A stretch of DNA of 64,000 nucleotides from Prochlorococcus marinus str. MIT 0912 (GCF_027359595.1 NZ_CP114783.1:1426001-1490000); one strand, 5' to 3'; positions 1-8,481 are shown, counted from the stretch's first letter. Program-made: numbers and translations. Notes: generated by a model not told the origin, from the sequence alone.

Positions 1-399
1 GTGTTCTTGAATGTTCATAACACCTTTGTATAACTCAGCGACTGTTCTTCCGTATCGATCTTTAGTTATCCGCCTAATTGAAACTGTTGAGCCAGCAATT
101 AATTCATTAAGGTAATCTCTGGCTGCTTTTGCAGGAATTGGATTAGCTGTTAAACCCTTTAACTCTGGAGTATCAATACAAGCAAGTCGAATCTTTTCTC
201 CTTTAGTAGTTGTGCAATTGTCCCCGTCGTAGCAATTGTGAATCGCGACGGTTGGTAGTTCAAGAGCGCTTGGATAAGAAACCAGTGTTTGAAAGAGCGC
301 AATCATCGCTAATACAAAGACAATAAATAATGCTGAGAAAAATCCAATCAGTAAATTTTTGATAAATCGTTGTTTAGAGTTAAGCCTATTTATTGGCAT
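1..399 (-). CDS. Staphylococcal nuclease-like (thermonuclease family) protein, 3' part cut by window edge
   Basis: Translation of the minus strand from the ATG at 397-399 stays open to base 1, giving 133 residues without a stop. Residues about 15-40 form one hydrophobic segment (signal anchor). After it comes the SNase-like core: a CYDGDNC segment, IRLACIDTPEL (the D-T-P-E active-site region), KAARDYL, and then KDRYGRTVAELY, matching the D-R-Y-G-R signature of thermonucleases. The family cleaves nucleic acids with Ca2+. A membrane-anchored or exported form would act outside the cytoplasm, for example in DNA scavenging. The C-terminal part lies outside the window, so completeness cannot be judged. 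The family call is confident; the in vivo role is inference. Confidence 0.85.
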   Translation of the reverse strand, partial: MPINRLNSKQRFIKNLLIGFFSALFIVFVLAMIALFQTLVSYPSALELPTVAIHNCYDGDNCTTTKGEKIRLACIDTPELKGLTANPIPAKAARDYLNELIAGSTVSIRRITKDRYGRTVAELYKGVMNIQEH

Positions 400-493
400 T
401 TTTATTTATTTAGTTTGTTTTTTCCTTTTTCTTGGAGATTGAATTCCTTTTAACTTACTTGATTAATCTATTGGAGGCTAAATAATCTAAGAG

Positions 494-793
494 ATGATGG
501 AAGTTCGTAAGATCAATTATCAGCTAAATAATTGTGATGGGTGTTCATATCAAGTTGTGGATGAGTTGATTTTTAAAACTCAGGTTAAGGTTGTTGAAAT
601 TTTTCAAATAATACAAGTGAGTCATATCCAAGATATTGAAGAATTAATAGCTGATTCAATGACGGGTCTTATGATCCGAGCTGAAAGCCTTGATGAATTC
701 GATCAATTAGCTATTAGTGAAGAGTTTAGAGAGTGGTTGAATGAGGGTGTAAGGCTCGAGGATGTCTTGAAATTAGTGACTATTAAAACATAA
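494..793 (+). CDS. Hypothetical protein, 99 aa
   Basis: Complete frame with two adjacent ATG codons (494 and 497) as possible starts. The product is soluble, acidic and rich in Ile, Val and Glu, with no membrane segment. Its only cysteines are at the N-terminus in an N-C-D-G-C-S segment. I do not recognise the family. The residue pattern (alternating hydrophobic and charged blocks, no low complexity) looks like a real small protein. It stands alone between the divergent nuclease gene and a convergent small membrane protein. Confidence 0.6.
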   Translation: MMEVRKINYQLNNCDGCSYQVVDELIFKTQVKVVEIFQIIQVSHIQDIEELIADSMTGLMIRAESLDEFDQLAISEEFREWLNEGVRLEDVLKLVTIKT

Positions 794-814
794 TCAAAAA
801 TTGGGAGGAGAACT

Positions 815-1024
815 TTATGCAGCAATTTTATTAATGTCTAATAGGTCAGCGATGTCACTATCTACAAAATCTCCTTCTTGTTTACGCTTGACGAATTTAT
901 CAAAGTCAACAACATTGCAACTTTTTCGCTTGAGTTCTGCACTTCTATTTAAATAATCGAGTGAGACTAGTAATACAGGAATAACGCAGAATGGAATAAC
1001 TAAGATGTAGTACTCAACAGACAT
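815..1024 (-). CDS. Hypothetical small membrane protein, 69 aa
   Basis: One N-terminal hydrophobic helix (about residues 5-24) is followed by a charged cytoplasmic-type tail with a K-R-K-Q-E stretch and an acidic end. No known domain is recognised. The gene converges on the 99-aa gene upstream with about 20 bases between them. Length and composition are typical of picocyanobacterial small membrane proteins, but the function is unknown. Confidence 0.55.
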   Translation of the reverse strand: MSVEYYILVIPFCVIPVLLVSLDYLNRSAELKRKSCNVVDFDKFVKRKQEGDFVDSDIADLLDINKIAA

Positions 1025-1224
1025 TTGAATTAATAATGATAAATTAAGCTTTACTTAATTAGTCAATGATTGCAATAGAGGTAAAAGTATTTTGCTGCTT
1101 TCCTTATAACTTATTAGTTTTAAGGAATTTAATAATTAATAAAGATATCTATTCCTAGGTGAGTTGATTTATCTGAAATAGAACTCAACCTGTGCACTTA
1201 GTTGATTATTGGTTTCTGATTCTT

Positions 1225-1371
1225 TTATGCAGCTTGATCTTTCAGTCGACCATACCGATATCTCATTATGTCTATTACTTGATCTTTTGTACTCCAGTTT
1301 TTAATTCGATCCTTTATGGTAAGTAGCTGTGATTCAGTGAGTTCAAGACGTGATTTTTCTAAACTTGTCAT
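1225..1371 (-). CDS. Hypothetical protein, 48 aa
   Basis: An ATG at 1369-1371 opens a 48-codon minus-strand frame ending in TAA at 1225-1227. The product is soluble and highly charged, predicted largely helical, and starts MTSLEKSRLELTESQL. The C-terminal half has an I-M-R-Y-R-Y-G-R-L segment. No family is recognised. Its composition is protein-like rather than random AT-rich sequence, which supports it modestly. Confidence 0.5.
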   Translation of the reverse strand: MTSLEKSRLELTESQLLTIKDRIKNWSTKDQVIDIMRYRYGRLKDQAA

Positions 1372-1628
1372 TTAGTTAAATACTCGTTGCAGTGATTATG
1401 ATGATTTGCAAGCAAAGCAAACAGCAAAGGGTGACCATGAAGGTAGAAACATTATGGTTGATGAATTAATTCTCTCATGTCTGTATAGCTTGTCAATTCC
1501 CTTGCTGAAGTAAACAAAAACTTAGACGTAATGTCATAGATAATCCTTAACTTCGTCAGCTCTAGCATCATATTGTTCTGACTTAATGTAATTGTTTGCT
1601 TCAACTTTTTTCTTGATAGCAATTTATT

Positions 1629-1964
1629 TTATGCAACTTTTGAATCTTCCTTTTCATATAATTCTTTCTTGATCTTTGAATACTTCCTGCCGATTTTGTA
1701 TTGCCTATGGAATAAATCTAACTGGTTACTATCATCATTTGCAGCTTTAGTTTCTATCTCTGCTATTGGTTTAGTCATTTGACTCCATACAAAAAGCATT
1801 GCAAGTGCAGACACAAGTAATGGAAGATACGCTTTAATTAAACTAACGACTACGAGAGTTGTTATAAAACAAAGAGAAAAGAGAGTCCATTTATGTAGTT
1901 TACTATTTTCTAGCTTTTTCTTCTTTGATTTTGAAGAAGGAATGATTGGTAGATCAGGAGTCAT
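1629..1964 (-). CDS. Hypothetical membrane protein, 111 aa
   Basis: The N-terminus is basic (S-K-S-K-K-K-K). Two hydrophobic segments follow at about residues 27-43 and 46-62, with only a short turn between them, so the protein is a probable hairpin membrane protein with both ends in the cytoplasm. The C-terminal 45 residues are charged and helical. No domain is recognised. It is isolated by gaps on both sides, so no operon context helps. Confidence 0.55.
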   Translation of the reverse strand: MTPDLPIIPSSKSKKKKLENSKLHKWTLFSLCFITTLVVVSLIKAYLPLLVSALAMLFVWSQMTKPIAEIETKAANDDSNQLDLFHRQYKIGRKYSKIKKELYEKEDSKVA

Positions 1965-2479
1965 TCGTTATTGAGTTGCAGGTGTATTGGATTAGAGGAT
2001 GTAGAACTTGTTTTATCAGTCTTGCAAATATTTTTTGTCAAATCAGCTTTATTTTATAGCTATTAAACTCTTCGATTGACACAGCTTTAAATCTTTGGTC
2101 CGTTGTGATATCGGAGCTAAGGTGTTTGATAATGACACAGAGATTCTATTTAACTAGATGATTTTTAACAAATTCAATCAAGCTTGTAAATGTTTCTGAA
2201 TGAATCTCCCATAGACTTTAGGAATTTGCTTGTTTTTTATAAGGTTCATGAGCTGCAGTGTTTTTTATTTATACATTGATTGCACAAGGAGTAGATTCTC
2301 TGGTTAATTAATTGGGGAGATTTTTGTAATCTAATAAGTAAGTTTAATATCTGTTAAACGGTTTGAGTTGGTTGTATTTCTTAGATAGTAATCTTAAGGT
2401 TTAATTAATTATAAATTTTAATCTTATTTGGCTTTTTGTTGGACTCAGAATATGTGAATTTAAGAAACAAAGTTAGATT
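1965..2479. other. Gene-free AT-rich stretch
   Basis: About 515 bases with no supportable gene. Short frames (for example 23 codons on the minus strand near 2170-2250) lack protein-like composition. No hairpin with a T tract, tRNA or repeat was seen. Confidence 0.5.
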
Positions 2480-3010
2480 TTATTTGATTTCGCATTTTAG
2501 TTCTGCCATGGCTTCATTAGGTAGGGCAAGAAAGGCATCTAAGATTTGATGACCAGTTTTCGGGATTGTTGCTATACCTACCAACTTTGTTGTTCCATTA
2601 CTTTGAAGAACAAGACCTTCTCCTTCATGTATTTTGCCTTTTACTTTTCCGGTTTTGAGCAAGGTCTTAACCATTAATGCTGGAAATCGATACATAGCTC
2701 CAATGCTAAATTGAAATTTGGACTCAAATTTCAATAATACGTCTCCAGAATTTGTATCAACAGTCCCTTCTAGAAGATTCATAGACATTTTTATTTTTAA
2801 ACCTGGAGGTAATGGAAGAGATAAAAATCTTGTCGTTTTTGAAGTAAGAGAAGGAATTGAAAATGTTTCAGATGAAAAACTTATATTCAGGAGATTATTT
2901 TTCTGATTTGGAATTAATGTTGCTTTACCTCCACCCCCATAAGCGTTGTAGGTAAATGGTGGATATTTACCAATTTTTAATCGACACCCCTCTAAACTCT
3001 TCAGTTCCAT
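2480..3010 (-). CDS. Conserved-looking hypothetical protein, 176 aa
   Basis: A full-length soluble protein without signal peptide or membrane helix. It has many short beta-prone stretches and a glycine run (Y-G-G-G-G-K) at about residue 25. The later part contains P-A-L-M-V-K-T-L-L-K-T-G-K-V-K-G-K-I-H-E-G-E-G and ends acidic. The pattern suggests a lipocalin- or barrel-like all-beta fold, but this is a guess from strand alternation. I do not recognise a named family. It is the largest gene in the first 4 kb and reads cleanly, so its reality is not in doubt. Confidence 0.7.
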   Translation of the reverse strand: MELKSLEGCRLKIGKYPPFTYNAYGGGGKATLIPNQKNNLLNISFSSETFSIPSLTSKTTRFLSLPLPPGLKIKMSMNLLEGTVDTNSGDVLLKFESKFQFSIGAMYRFPALMVKTLLKTGKVKGKIHEGEGLVLQSNGTTKLVGIATIPKTGHQILDAFLALPNEAMAELKCEIK

Positions 3011-3126
3011 AGGATACTTAATATGTCGTTGTTAATATCGTATTAGAAATTAATTCTTCAACAAAGCTAACTAAAGCAAATATTACTGATTTACAGTAAT
3101 GGAGTAATATTGAGTCAAATAAGTAA

Positions 3127-3261
3127 CTAATTTCTTCTTAATCTCATGCATTGCGTAGATGTGAGCAAAAGCAACGTCTGATCTGGCTCACTTAACTTAT
3201 TAAGAAAATTAATCGAAGTTTGGAACAAATCATCAAATATTTTTTTAATTACCTTAAGCAC
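3127..3261 (-). CDS. Possible small protein, 44 aa, GTG start
   Basis: The minus-strand frame from a GTG at 3259-3261 to TAG at 3127-3129 encodes an amphipathic peptide containing I-F-D-D-L-F-Q-T and K-L-S-E-P-D-Q-T-L-L-L-L. In the next frame the same strand continues as A-H-I-Y-A-M-H-E-I-K-K-K-L to a TAA near 3090, so the locus may be one small gene split by a frameshift. Support is composition only. The rest of the 3011-3363 gap shows nothing. Confidence 0.3.
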   Translation of the reverse strand: MLKVIKKIFDDLFQTSINFLNKLSEPDQTLLLLTSTQCMRLRRN

Positions 3262-3363
3262 AGAGCTTAAAGTGAAAGTTGCATTTGAAATTCAATCATT
3301 ATGTCCATTTGGTAATCTCACTTATGATTATGGACTTCATAAATTATTATGATGTATTGAATA

Positions 3364-3681
3364 ATGTTATTAATGCCTGAAAACTTAACTCCAGATTGGT
3401 CCTCAGAATTCGAACACTATAAGAAACTTTCTAGAGAAGTAGTTACAAATGAAGATATAATTAATTTTTTCAATCAACATCAGAAAGCTTTTTATCTCGA
3501 CAGCTTTGCTTCAAGCTGGTCCAAAATGATGGAGGCATATGAAGTTAAAGAGAGTTTAAGTTCAGATCAATTAAATAAACTAGAAGAAATGCAATGGCAG
3601 GAAATGCCTGATTCATTAAAATTATTTGCTTATGATTTTTGTATTAAGAAAGGATTTTGTTTTACTGGCACCTCTAGTTAG
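3364..3681 (+). CDS. Hypothetical protein, 105 aa
   Basis: Soluble, acidic and mostly helical, rich in Trp and Phe, with no membrane segment. It contains S-S-W-S-K-M-M-E-A-Y and ends in a short cysteine-containing tail (F-C-I-K-K-G-F-C-F). Starts at 3364 or 3373 (a second ATG three codons on) are both possible. No family is recognised. It stands alone. Confidence 0.55.
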   Translation: MLLMPENLTPDWSSEFEHYKKLSREVVTNEDIINFFNQHQKAFYLDSFASSWSKMMEAYEVKESLSSDQLNKLEEMQWQEMPDSLKLFAYDFCIKKGFCFTGTSS

Positions 3682-3814
3682 TTGATACAATATTTGATTA
3701 TTATATTTAAATAATATGGTTTAGACAACTAAACATAAATAATAATTTGCAGAGTCAGATAAACTATTGGCTATTCTAATATACTTATTAGTAGTTATGA
3801 GTTATTGAAACAAA

Positions 3815-4027
3815 CTATAGATTGGGATTTTCTTTTCTTTTATCTTTTAATTTTTGTCGATTGGAAAGCCACGATTTAAAGTTTTCATCCTCTACTTTCT
3901 GTCTCCATTCTTTTGAAGATATTGGTAGTTTTGTTTTTTTCTTTTGCTTGTTTTTATTAAATGATAAATATAAATTTAGATAAGCTGCTATTACTAAAAG
4001 AACAAGGCATATGGTATTGATATTCAT
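3815..4027 (-). CDS. Hypothetical small membrane protein, 70 aa
   Basis: An N-terminal transmembrane helix (about residues 4-23) is followed by a strongly basic tail with K-N-K-Q-K-K-K-T-K and an E-W-R-Q-K-V-E-D-E segment. The basic stretch after the helix predicts the tail on the cytoplasmic side. It has the same architecture as the 69-aa gene at 815-1024 but no obvious sequence similarity. Unrecognised. Confidence 0.5.
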   Translation of the reverse strand: MNINTICLVLLVIAAYLNLYLSFNKNKQKKKTKLPISSKEWRQKVEDENFKSWLSNRQKLKDKRKENPNL

Positions 4028-4135
4028 TTTGCTTTTTGAGTGATTTGGTTTCTAAGTCAAGGATAATCAACTTGATAGAATAAATATAACCTAAAAAGGT
4101 TAGATCGTTTTCACAGCAATAAATGACTTATTAAT

Positions 4136-4418
4136 TTATTTATACGAACACTGTTCGTTCAGCAAAGAATCCTTTCTTCTTAGATGATTTAGAAAAACCG
4201 AAATAATCTCATTACTAGATTCTGCTCCGCTGATAATTTGATCTAAACAGTAATTCAATCCACAAGTATCAGCAATATATCTAATAAAGCTTGTGCATAT
4301 AGTTTCAACATGGCTTTCATCAGAGATGTTTTCTCTGTAACAATGCCTAAATTCAGTAGAAGCTATAAATGATGATGCTAAACTTTCTTCAACACATAAA
4401 AATATGCATAAATTTTAT
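4136..4418 (-). pseudogene. Probable decayed gene without a start codon
   Basis: The minus strand is open for about 93 codons ending in TAA at 4136-4138. It reads as plausible soluble protein (V-E-E-S-L-A-S-S-F-I-A-S-T-E-F-R-H-C-Y, then H-V-E-T-I-C-T-S-F-I-R-Y-I-A-D-T-C-G). No ATG, GTG or TTG opens this frame: an in-frame TAA precedes it at its upstream end, and the nearby ATG codons lie in another frame that stops after a few codons. This fits a frameshifted or 5'-truncated gene. The family is not recognised. Confidence 0.4.
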
Positions 4419-4628
4419 TAATATCTATAAATTGAAGTTATATATGATCGTTCCGTAAACTATTAGTTTACGGATTTCAATTATTTACAGTCAATTCTTG
4501 AATTCTTATATACAATTATATGTAAATACTATCAATTAGCTATGAATAATTAGTTGATAACATTTCATCAGCTATTCTTTGATTCTAAAAAGAAATTTGT
4601 AATTTTTATTATGTATATAATTGAGACG

Positions 4629-5015
4629 ATGCAAAAAAAAGTGTATATAATCATCAGCTTAGGATTATTTTTGATTTTCTTTTTTCAATCATCAGGTTTG
4701 CAAGCGATGGAACTTGATTTAACAGCAGCTCAAAATGCAGTTGGTAAAAGATTTGCAAGTAAATTTTGTGAAGCTAAGGAAAAAGGATTTTCCTCGGAAT
4801 CTTCAAGTGAGTTTGCATTAAATAATACTTATTTGAAATTTGTAGCTTTTCCAGACGATGAAAAATTCCGAAAAGATCTTTGGGGATACACAATAGGAAA
4901 AATTCAAAAAGATTGTGGTAATTATATTTCTGAAGATGAAGAGAATGATTTAAGAGATTTTTTTGAGGAAGAGGGTGAAATCGCAAGTAACCGTGATTTA
5001 TATTTGCCACATTAA
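4629..5015 (+). CDS. Hypothetical exported protein, 128 aa
   Basis: I chose the ATG at 4629 because it gives a clean signal peptide: MQKK, a hydrophobic core of about 16 residues, then S-G-L-Q-A as cleavage site. An upstream ATG at 4554 is in frame but would bury the signal. The mature part is acidic and helical with two cysteines (K-F-C-E-A-K and K-D-C-G-N-Y) that could form a disulfide in the periplasm or lumen. Its TAA overlaps the ATG of the FAD oxidoreductase gene (TAATG), so the two are translationally coupled. Family unknown. Confidence 0.65.
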   Translation: MQKKVYIIISLGLFLIFFFQSSGLQAMELDLTAAQNAVGKRFASKFCEAKEKGFSSESSSEFALNNTYLKFVAFPDDEKFRKDLWGYTIGKIQKDCGNYISEDEENDLRDFFEEEGEIASNRDLYLPH

Positions 5016-6133
5016 TGAAGAATATTTATGATTTTGTAGTTATAGGGGCAGGTATATCTGCTTGTACGTTTGCATCATTTTTGAATAAAAGATTTTCTGA
5101 TTCTTCTATACTATTAGTTGAAAGTGGTAGGAAATTAGGTGGAAGAGCAACAACGAGAAATTCAAGAAAAAATAAAATTCTTGAATTTGACCATGGTTTA
5201 CCATCTATTAGTTTTAGTCAAGATACTTCACAAGATATACTGAGTATAATTTCACCATTAATAAATTCAAAAAAATTACTAGATATCTCAAATGATATTT
5301 TATTAATGAACGAATTTGGCTTTTTAAATAATGCATTTACTAATAATAAAATTTATAGAAGTTTTCCTTTTATGATTAATTTTTGTGAGGAAATAATCAA
5401 TCAATCTATCAATCCAAAAAAAATTGATTATTTATTTCAAACACTTATTAAATCAATTAAACGTGTAAATGATATATGGGAAATACAAGTTAATCCTGGA
5501 AGTTTTATTGAATCCGAAAATTTAATTTTATCTAGTTCTTTAATAGCACATCCAAGATGCTTGGAAATCCTGAAGACTAACTCTTTACCACTTAGGGATG
5601 CTTTTATTCCAGGTGATGATAATGTAGTCGAATCTGTATTAAGAGAAACAAGTAAACTAAATTATATTAAGCGAAAAATTTATATTTTATTTATTTCGTA
5701 CGTAGAATTAGTTCAAAAATTAAATAATCAGTATTTACATATTCTTTTTTCAAATGTAATTAAACAGGATTATAATTTTGAAAGAGTTATTTTTCAAAGA
5801 CAATCTGATGGATCTATGATTGTGCTCTTACATTGCTTTTATTTAAATAATATAACTGAGATTAAAATTGAGAACATTATTTCAACTTTGACATCACTAT
5901 TTGTAAACTATCCAATATTTTCTGATTTATTTTTAAAAGCAAGACTGATAGATATAATGGATTGGAGAGCTTCTCAACCTCTTAAAAACCTTTTACCCAA
6001 GGAATTGCAATGGTCTTCTAATAGCAAGATTGGTTTTTGTGGAGACTGGTTTGATATAGATAGTGGTGGTGGAGGCGTAGAGTCTGCGATGAATAGTTCA
6101 ATCAGATTGGCAAAATTATTGAACTGGAAATGA
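5015..6133 (+). CDS. FAD/NAD(P)-dependent oxidoreductase, renalase-like (COG3380 type)
   Basis: The N-terminus carries the dinucleotide-binding motif V-V-I-G-A-G-I-S-A (residues about 8-16). An acidic residue at the end of the second strand follows (L-L-V-E-S-G), then K-L-G-G-R-A-T-T-R, the usual amine-oxidase/renalase continuation. The C-terminus has the FAD-closing motif F-C-G-D-W-F-D followed by a glycine-rich loop and E-S-A-M-N-S. Length (372 aa) is normal for the group. Substrate is unknown. Start and stop overlap couples it to the small exported protein upstream. The middle third is unusually AT-rich and Asn/Ile-rich, in line with the neighbourhood. Confidence 0.8.
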   Translation: MKNIYDFVVIGAGISACTFASFLNKRFSDSSILLVESGRKLGGRATTRNSRKNKILEFDHGLPSISFSQDTSQDILSIISPLINSKKLLDISNDILLMNEFGFLNNAFTNNKIYRSFPFMINFCEEIINQSINPKKIDYLFQTLIKSIKRVNDIWEIQVNPGSFIESENLILSSSLIAHPRCLEILKTNSLPLRDAFIPGDDNVVESVLRETSKLNYIKRKIYILFISYVELVQKLNNQYLHILFSNVIKQDYNFERVIFQRQSDGSMIVLLHCFYLNNITEIKIENIISTLTSLFVNYPIFSDLFLKARLIDIMDWRASQPLKNLLPKELQWSSNSKIGFCGDWFDIDSGGGGVESAMNSSIRLAKLLNWK

Positions 6134-6289
6134 TATTAATAAACTTTTTAATCACCAATATGCTACTAGCAAAACATGATGATTTTTTAACAAAATATTT
6201 TAGATTTATCAAAATTTCAAAGAATATATGTTTTTTGCCTTGCTTTATTTATTACTAGTAGATATACATGATTTGTATATATTTTTACT

Positions 6290-6562
6290 ATGATTACGGT
6301 TGTTTTTCTGCTTGCTGTAGGTCTAGCTGGTTGGACTTTCTCAACATTAATGAGTAAAGGCAAGCATCAAGATGAGATTACTAAAGAACTAGCAAATATT
6401 TTTGAGAGTTTAAAGTTGTTAGCCTCCTCGATTACTGCTCTTATAAAACTTCTGATGAAGGACTCTATTGCTTCTGCTAAGGATGAGGACTTTCAACCTA
6501 TCAGTTCGAATGTTATTGATCTATTAAAGCTAGAAAAGAAAGATAAAGAAGAAGCGGCTTGA
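6290..6562 (+). CDS. Hypothetical small membrane protein, 90 aa
   Basis: An N-terminal hydrophobic helix (residues about 2-18, V-V-F-L-L-A-V-G-L-A-G-W) is followed by a charged helical tail. A second moderately hydrophobic stretch (L-L-A-S-S-I-T-A-L-I-K-L-L) may lie on the membrane. No family is recognised. Monocistronic by spacing. Confidence 0.55.
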   Translation: MITVVFLLAVGLAGWTFSTLMSKGKHQDEITKELANIFESLKLLASSITALIKLLMKDSIASAKDEDFQPISSNVIDLLKLEKKDKEEAA

Positions 6563-6624
6563 ATATTCGATTCAACTGTTTAGTTTTTTCTTGGCAAAGT
6601 TTTCCTTTATATTTTTTTCAGGTA

Positions 6625-6927
6625 CTAGCTTCTTCTAATCCATGAGGGTGCTCCAGTGAACCATTCGCCTAGATCATCTTGATCGGGATTGTAAGTAGAA
6701 TGGGGTTCTTCTGAATTGAGATCAAGTTCATTTAGTAACTTATCTATAGAGTTGTAAACAGGCTTGTTTCGCTGCATAAGTGAGGCTTTTCTAAGCCAAC
6801 TAGATACGTTTTGATTCTTTGTCGCATGTTTATTTATATAAATTCTTTCTTCTAGGCTTACTTGTTTTCCTTTTGAAAGTCTAGTTAATATTTCTTGTAT
6901 TCGAAGACGGGATGATGTAGTTAGCAT
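6625..6927 (-). CDS. Hypothetical soluble protein, 100 aa
   Basis: The protein is basic and helical at the N-terminus (R-L-R-I-Q-E-I-L-T-R-L-S-K-G) and acidic toward the end, closing with G-E-W-F-T-G-A-P-S-W-I-R-R-S. The repeated Trp-containing tail looks like a conserved functional motif. No known domain is recognised. It converges with the gene upstream. Confidence 0.6.
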   Translation of the reverse strand: MLTTSSRLRIQEILTRLSKGKQVSLEERIYINKHATKNQNVSSWLRKASLMQRNKPVYNSIDKLLNELDLNSEEPHSTYNPDQDDLGEWFTGAPSWIRRS

Positions 6928-7171
6928 GATTAATTACCTATTCTATTCTTTTTAGCTAGGAATAGATAAAGTGCAAGTTTAGTTGATTCAATTTTAGAAT
7001 TAATTTTAATTCTTTAGCAATTCTTTATCGAGTGCGCTTTAGCGATTATCATTTTTGGAATCTAATTTTTTCTTAATCTGTGTTATGTGAGATTTATTGA
7101 TGGTTAAATTATTTGAGATTGATTAATTTTCGCAAAAAATTGTGTGATATAAGCTATCTCTTATCTAAGTA

Positions 7172-7531
7172 TTATTTTTTGTATGAAAATTTTTTTAAAG
7201 TCTCAATATCAATAATTTTCAAAGTACTTTCTTCTGTTGCTTCAAGATCAATTAAAGGAGCCATTCCGTCTTCAAATGCTTCTTTCCATCTAGGAGCACA
7301 AAGACACCAATGATCGCCTTTCTTTAATCCAGGAAACCCTATTTGAGGCGTAGAGAGATCATTCCCTTGAGCTTTACTGTAAGAAAGAAATTGTTCAGTG
7401 ATAACAGCACAAACAGTATGCATTCCTTGATCAGATATGTCTGTTCTACATGATCCATCTCGATACCATCCAGTCATAGGATTACAACTACAAACTTTTA
7501 GTTCAGTACCTAAAACGTTTTTTTTTGACAT
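7172..7531 (-). CDS. DUF2237 family protein
   Basis: The sequence matches the DUF2237 consensus throughout: N-V-L-G at the start, C-S-C-N-P-M-T-G-W-Y-R-D-G-S-C, then G-M-H-T-V-C-A, Q-F-L-S-Y-S-K-A-Q-G-N-D-L-S-T-P and F-P-G-L-K-K-G-D-H-W-C-L-C-A-P-R-W. Five conserved cysteines suggest metal binding or redox structure, but no biochemical role is established that I know of. Length (119 aa) is normal. It is a single gene; the start ATG at 7529-7531 is the only sensible one. Confidence 0.9.
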   Translation of the reverse strand: MSKKNVLGTELKVCSCNPMTGWYRDGSCRTDISDQGMHTVCAVITEQFLSYSKAQGNDLSTPQIGFPGLKKGDHWCLCAPRWKEAFEDGMAPLIDLEATEESTLKIIDIETLKKFSYKK

Positions 7532-7703
7532 GAATTGTTTATGCCTTATGGCTATATATTATGACTTTAACTAATTGTTTCTGAGCGTTTTTCAAATTTA
7601 CGTCTCATTTAATCTTATTAGTGCTCACCCATAGATCAAATCGTTCGGTATCCCGCTCTCAAACATAGATTTAGGTAGTTAAAGTAATTTTTTTTTTTAA
7701 ACA

Positions 7704-7811
7704 ATGAATTCTAGTGCTGAACGTTTTAACGGTTTGATGGCGATGTTAGGCATCGTTGCAGGAATAGGTGCTTATGCAACAACCGGACAATTCATACCTG
7801 GAATTTTCTAA
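7704..7811 (+). CDS. hli: High-light-inducible protein, short form (35 aa)
   Basis: A 35-codon frame reads S-A-E-R-F-N-G-L-M-A-M-L-G-I-V-A-G, the chlorophyll-binding helix of Hli/Scp proteins (E-x-x-N-G-x-x-A-M-x-G), then G-A-Y-A-T-T-G-Q, ending in P-G-I-F. This is the very short Hli form seen in Prochlorococcus. It sits in thylakoids and is thought to bind chlorophyll and carotenoid and protect photosystems. A run of T and A stands just upstream of the start. A strong hairpin downstream (7825-7870) ends the transcript. Confidence 0.9.
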   Translation: MNSSAERFNGLMAMLGIVAGIGAYATTGQFIPGIF

Positions 7812-7824
7812 GAACCTAAATTTT

Positions 7825-7870
7825 AAAAAAAATTAGTTAATAAGTAATTAGTCTATTAACTAATTTTTTT
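7825..7870. terminator. Bidirectional intrinsic terminator between hli and a convergent gene
   Basis: The arms AAATTAGTTAATA and TATTAACTAATTT form a long A/T-rich stem flanked by an A run on the left and a T run on the right, so it can end transcripts on both strands. It serves hli on the plus strand and the 59-aa gene at 7896-8075 on the minus strand. Confidence 0.75.
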
Positions 7871-7895
7871 ATTCTCGATTAAAAGCTATTGCTAA

Positions 7896-8075
7896 TTACA
7901 ACAAATCAGTCTTCTTTGTTTCTTTTGAAATGTTTAAAGCTGGGGCATTCATTCCATCATAGTCTGGTCCAACCATGACTCCTACTATTGCAAATAAAAC
8001 AATAAAGGCAATTCCTACAATCGGTGCAGTTGGTGCTGGTGTTGATAGTAAGCCACCAAAAATTAATTGACTCAT
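7896..8075 (-). CDS. Small membrane protein, 59 aa
   Basis: A frame from ATG (8073-8075) to TAA (7896-7898). It starts MSQLIFGGLLSTPAPTAP, has one membrane helix (about residues 19-34, I-V-G-I-A-F-I-V-L-F-A-I-V-G-V), then G-P-D-Y-D-G-M-N-A-P and a short polar tail. Orientation and size suggest a thylakoid or plasma membrane subunit. No family is recognised. It is the convergent partner of the hli gene across a shared terminator. Confidence 0.65.
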   Translation of the reverse strand: MSQLIFGGLLSTPAPTAPIVGIAFIVLFAIVGVMVGPDYDGMNAPALNISKETKKTDLL

Positions 8076-8350
8076 GTGAGTAATGTTAGGAGTAATGTTT
8101 TAGCGATATTTCGTTCTTAACGTGAAATAAAGGGTATATTCTACTTCTTTTGTTTATTTTTGCTAGATAGGTCTTCTTAGATTTGGAAAATTTTTTTGCT
8201 TTTCTCTTCTTAGTAAGATTGGCTGTAATCTTCTTCTTGAAAACATTGACTCTCTAAAACAAGCAGAATCAAATCTGTAATTTTTTGAAATTTGTTACTT
8301 ATATGACCGACATAGATTATTTTTTGAGTATTGTTTATTTATGTTTATCT

Positions 8351-8364
8351 AAGGAGGTGATCCA
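8351..8364 (+). promoter_or_regulatory. Extended Shine-Dalgarno, 14-base complement of the 16S rRNA 3' end
   Basis: The 14 bases AAGGAGGTGATCCA are the reverse complement of the conserved bacterial 16S 3' terminus (TGGATCACCTCCTT). GGAGG ends 7 bases before the TTG start at 8365, the ideal spacing. Most genes in this window have no clear Shine-Dalgarno, so this one is exceptional. Confidence 0.75.
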
Positions 8365-8466
8365 TTGTCGCATCTACCAATCAGTCAAGAGTCAGTGGAA
8401 ATTAAAAAACCTTTTGGTTCCGTTACTCCTGCCTTGAAGGGTTTTATTATTAATAGATTTATATAG
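8365..8466 (+). CDS. Small protein, 33 aa, TTG start behind an extreme Shine-Dalgarno
   Basis: The frame begins with TTG directly after a 14-base perfect anti-16S match and ends in TAG at 8464-8466. A strong intrinsic terminator follows within 20 bases, so this is a compact one-gene transcript. The peptide runs from SHLPISQESVEIKKPFG to a hydrophobic, basic end (L-K-G-F-I-I-N-R-F-I). The second half could be an amphipathic membrane-seeking helix. No family is recognised. Start signal, frame and terminator together make it likely real. A regulatory (leader or sponge) role of the transcript is an alternative. Confidence 0.6.
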   Translation: MSHLPISQESVEIKKPFGSVTPALKGFIINRFI

Positions 8467-8481
8467 TTACCTTTATCTATT

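Noticed and set aside
1534-1623. Frame reading I-A-I-K-K-K-V-E-A-N-N-Y-I-K-S-E-Q-Y-D-A-R-A-D
   Set aside because: Protein-like but only about 29 codons, with no ATG, GTG or TTG start (first codon ATT after a stop). Possibly a remnant of a small gene; not enough to call.
2170-2250. 23-codon minus-strand frame beginning M-N-L-I-K-N-K
   Set aside because: Too short, no ribosome site, no recognisable motif.
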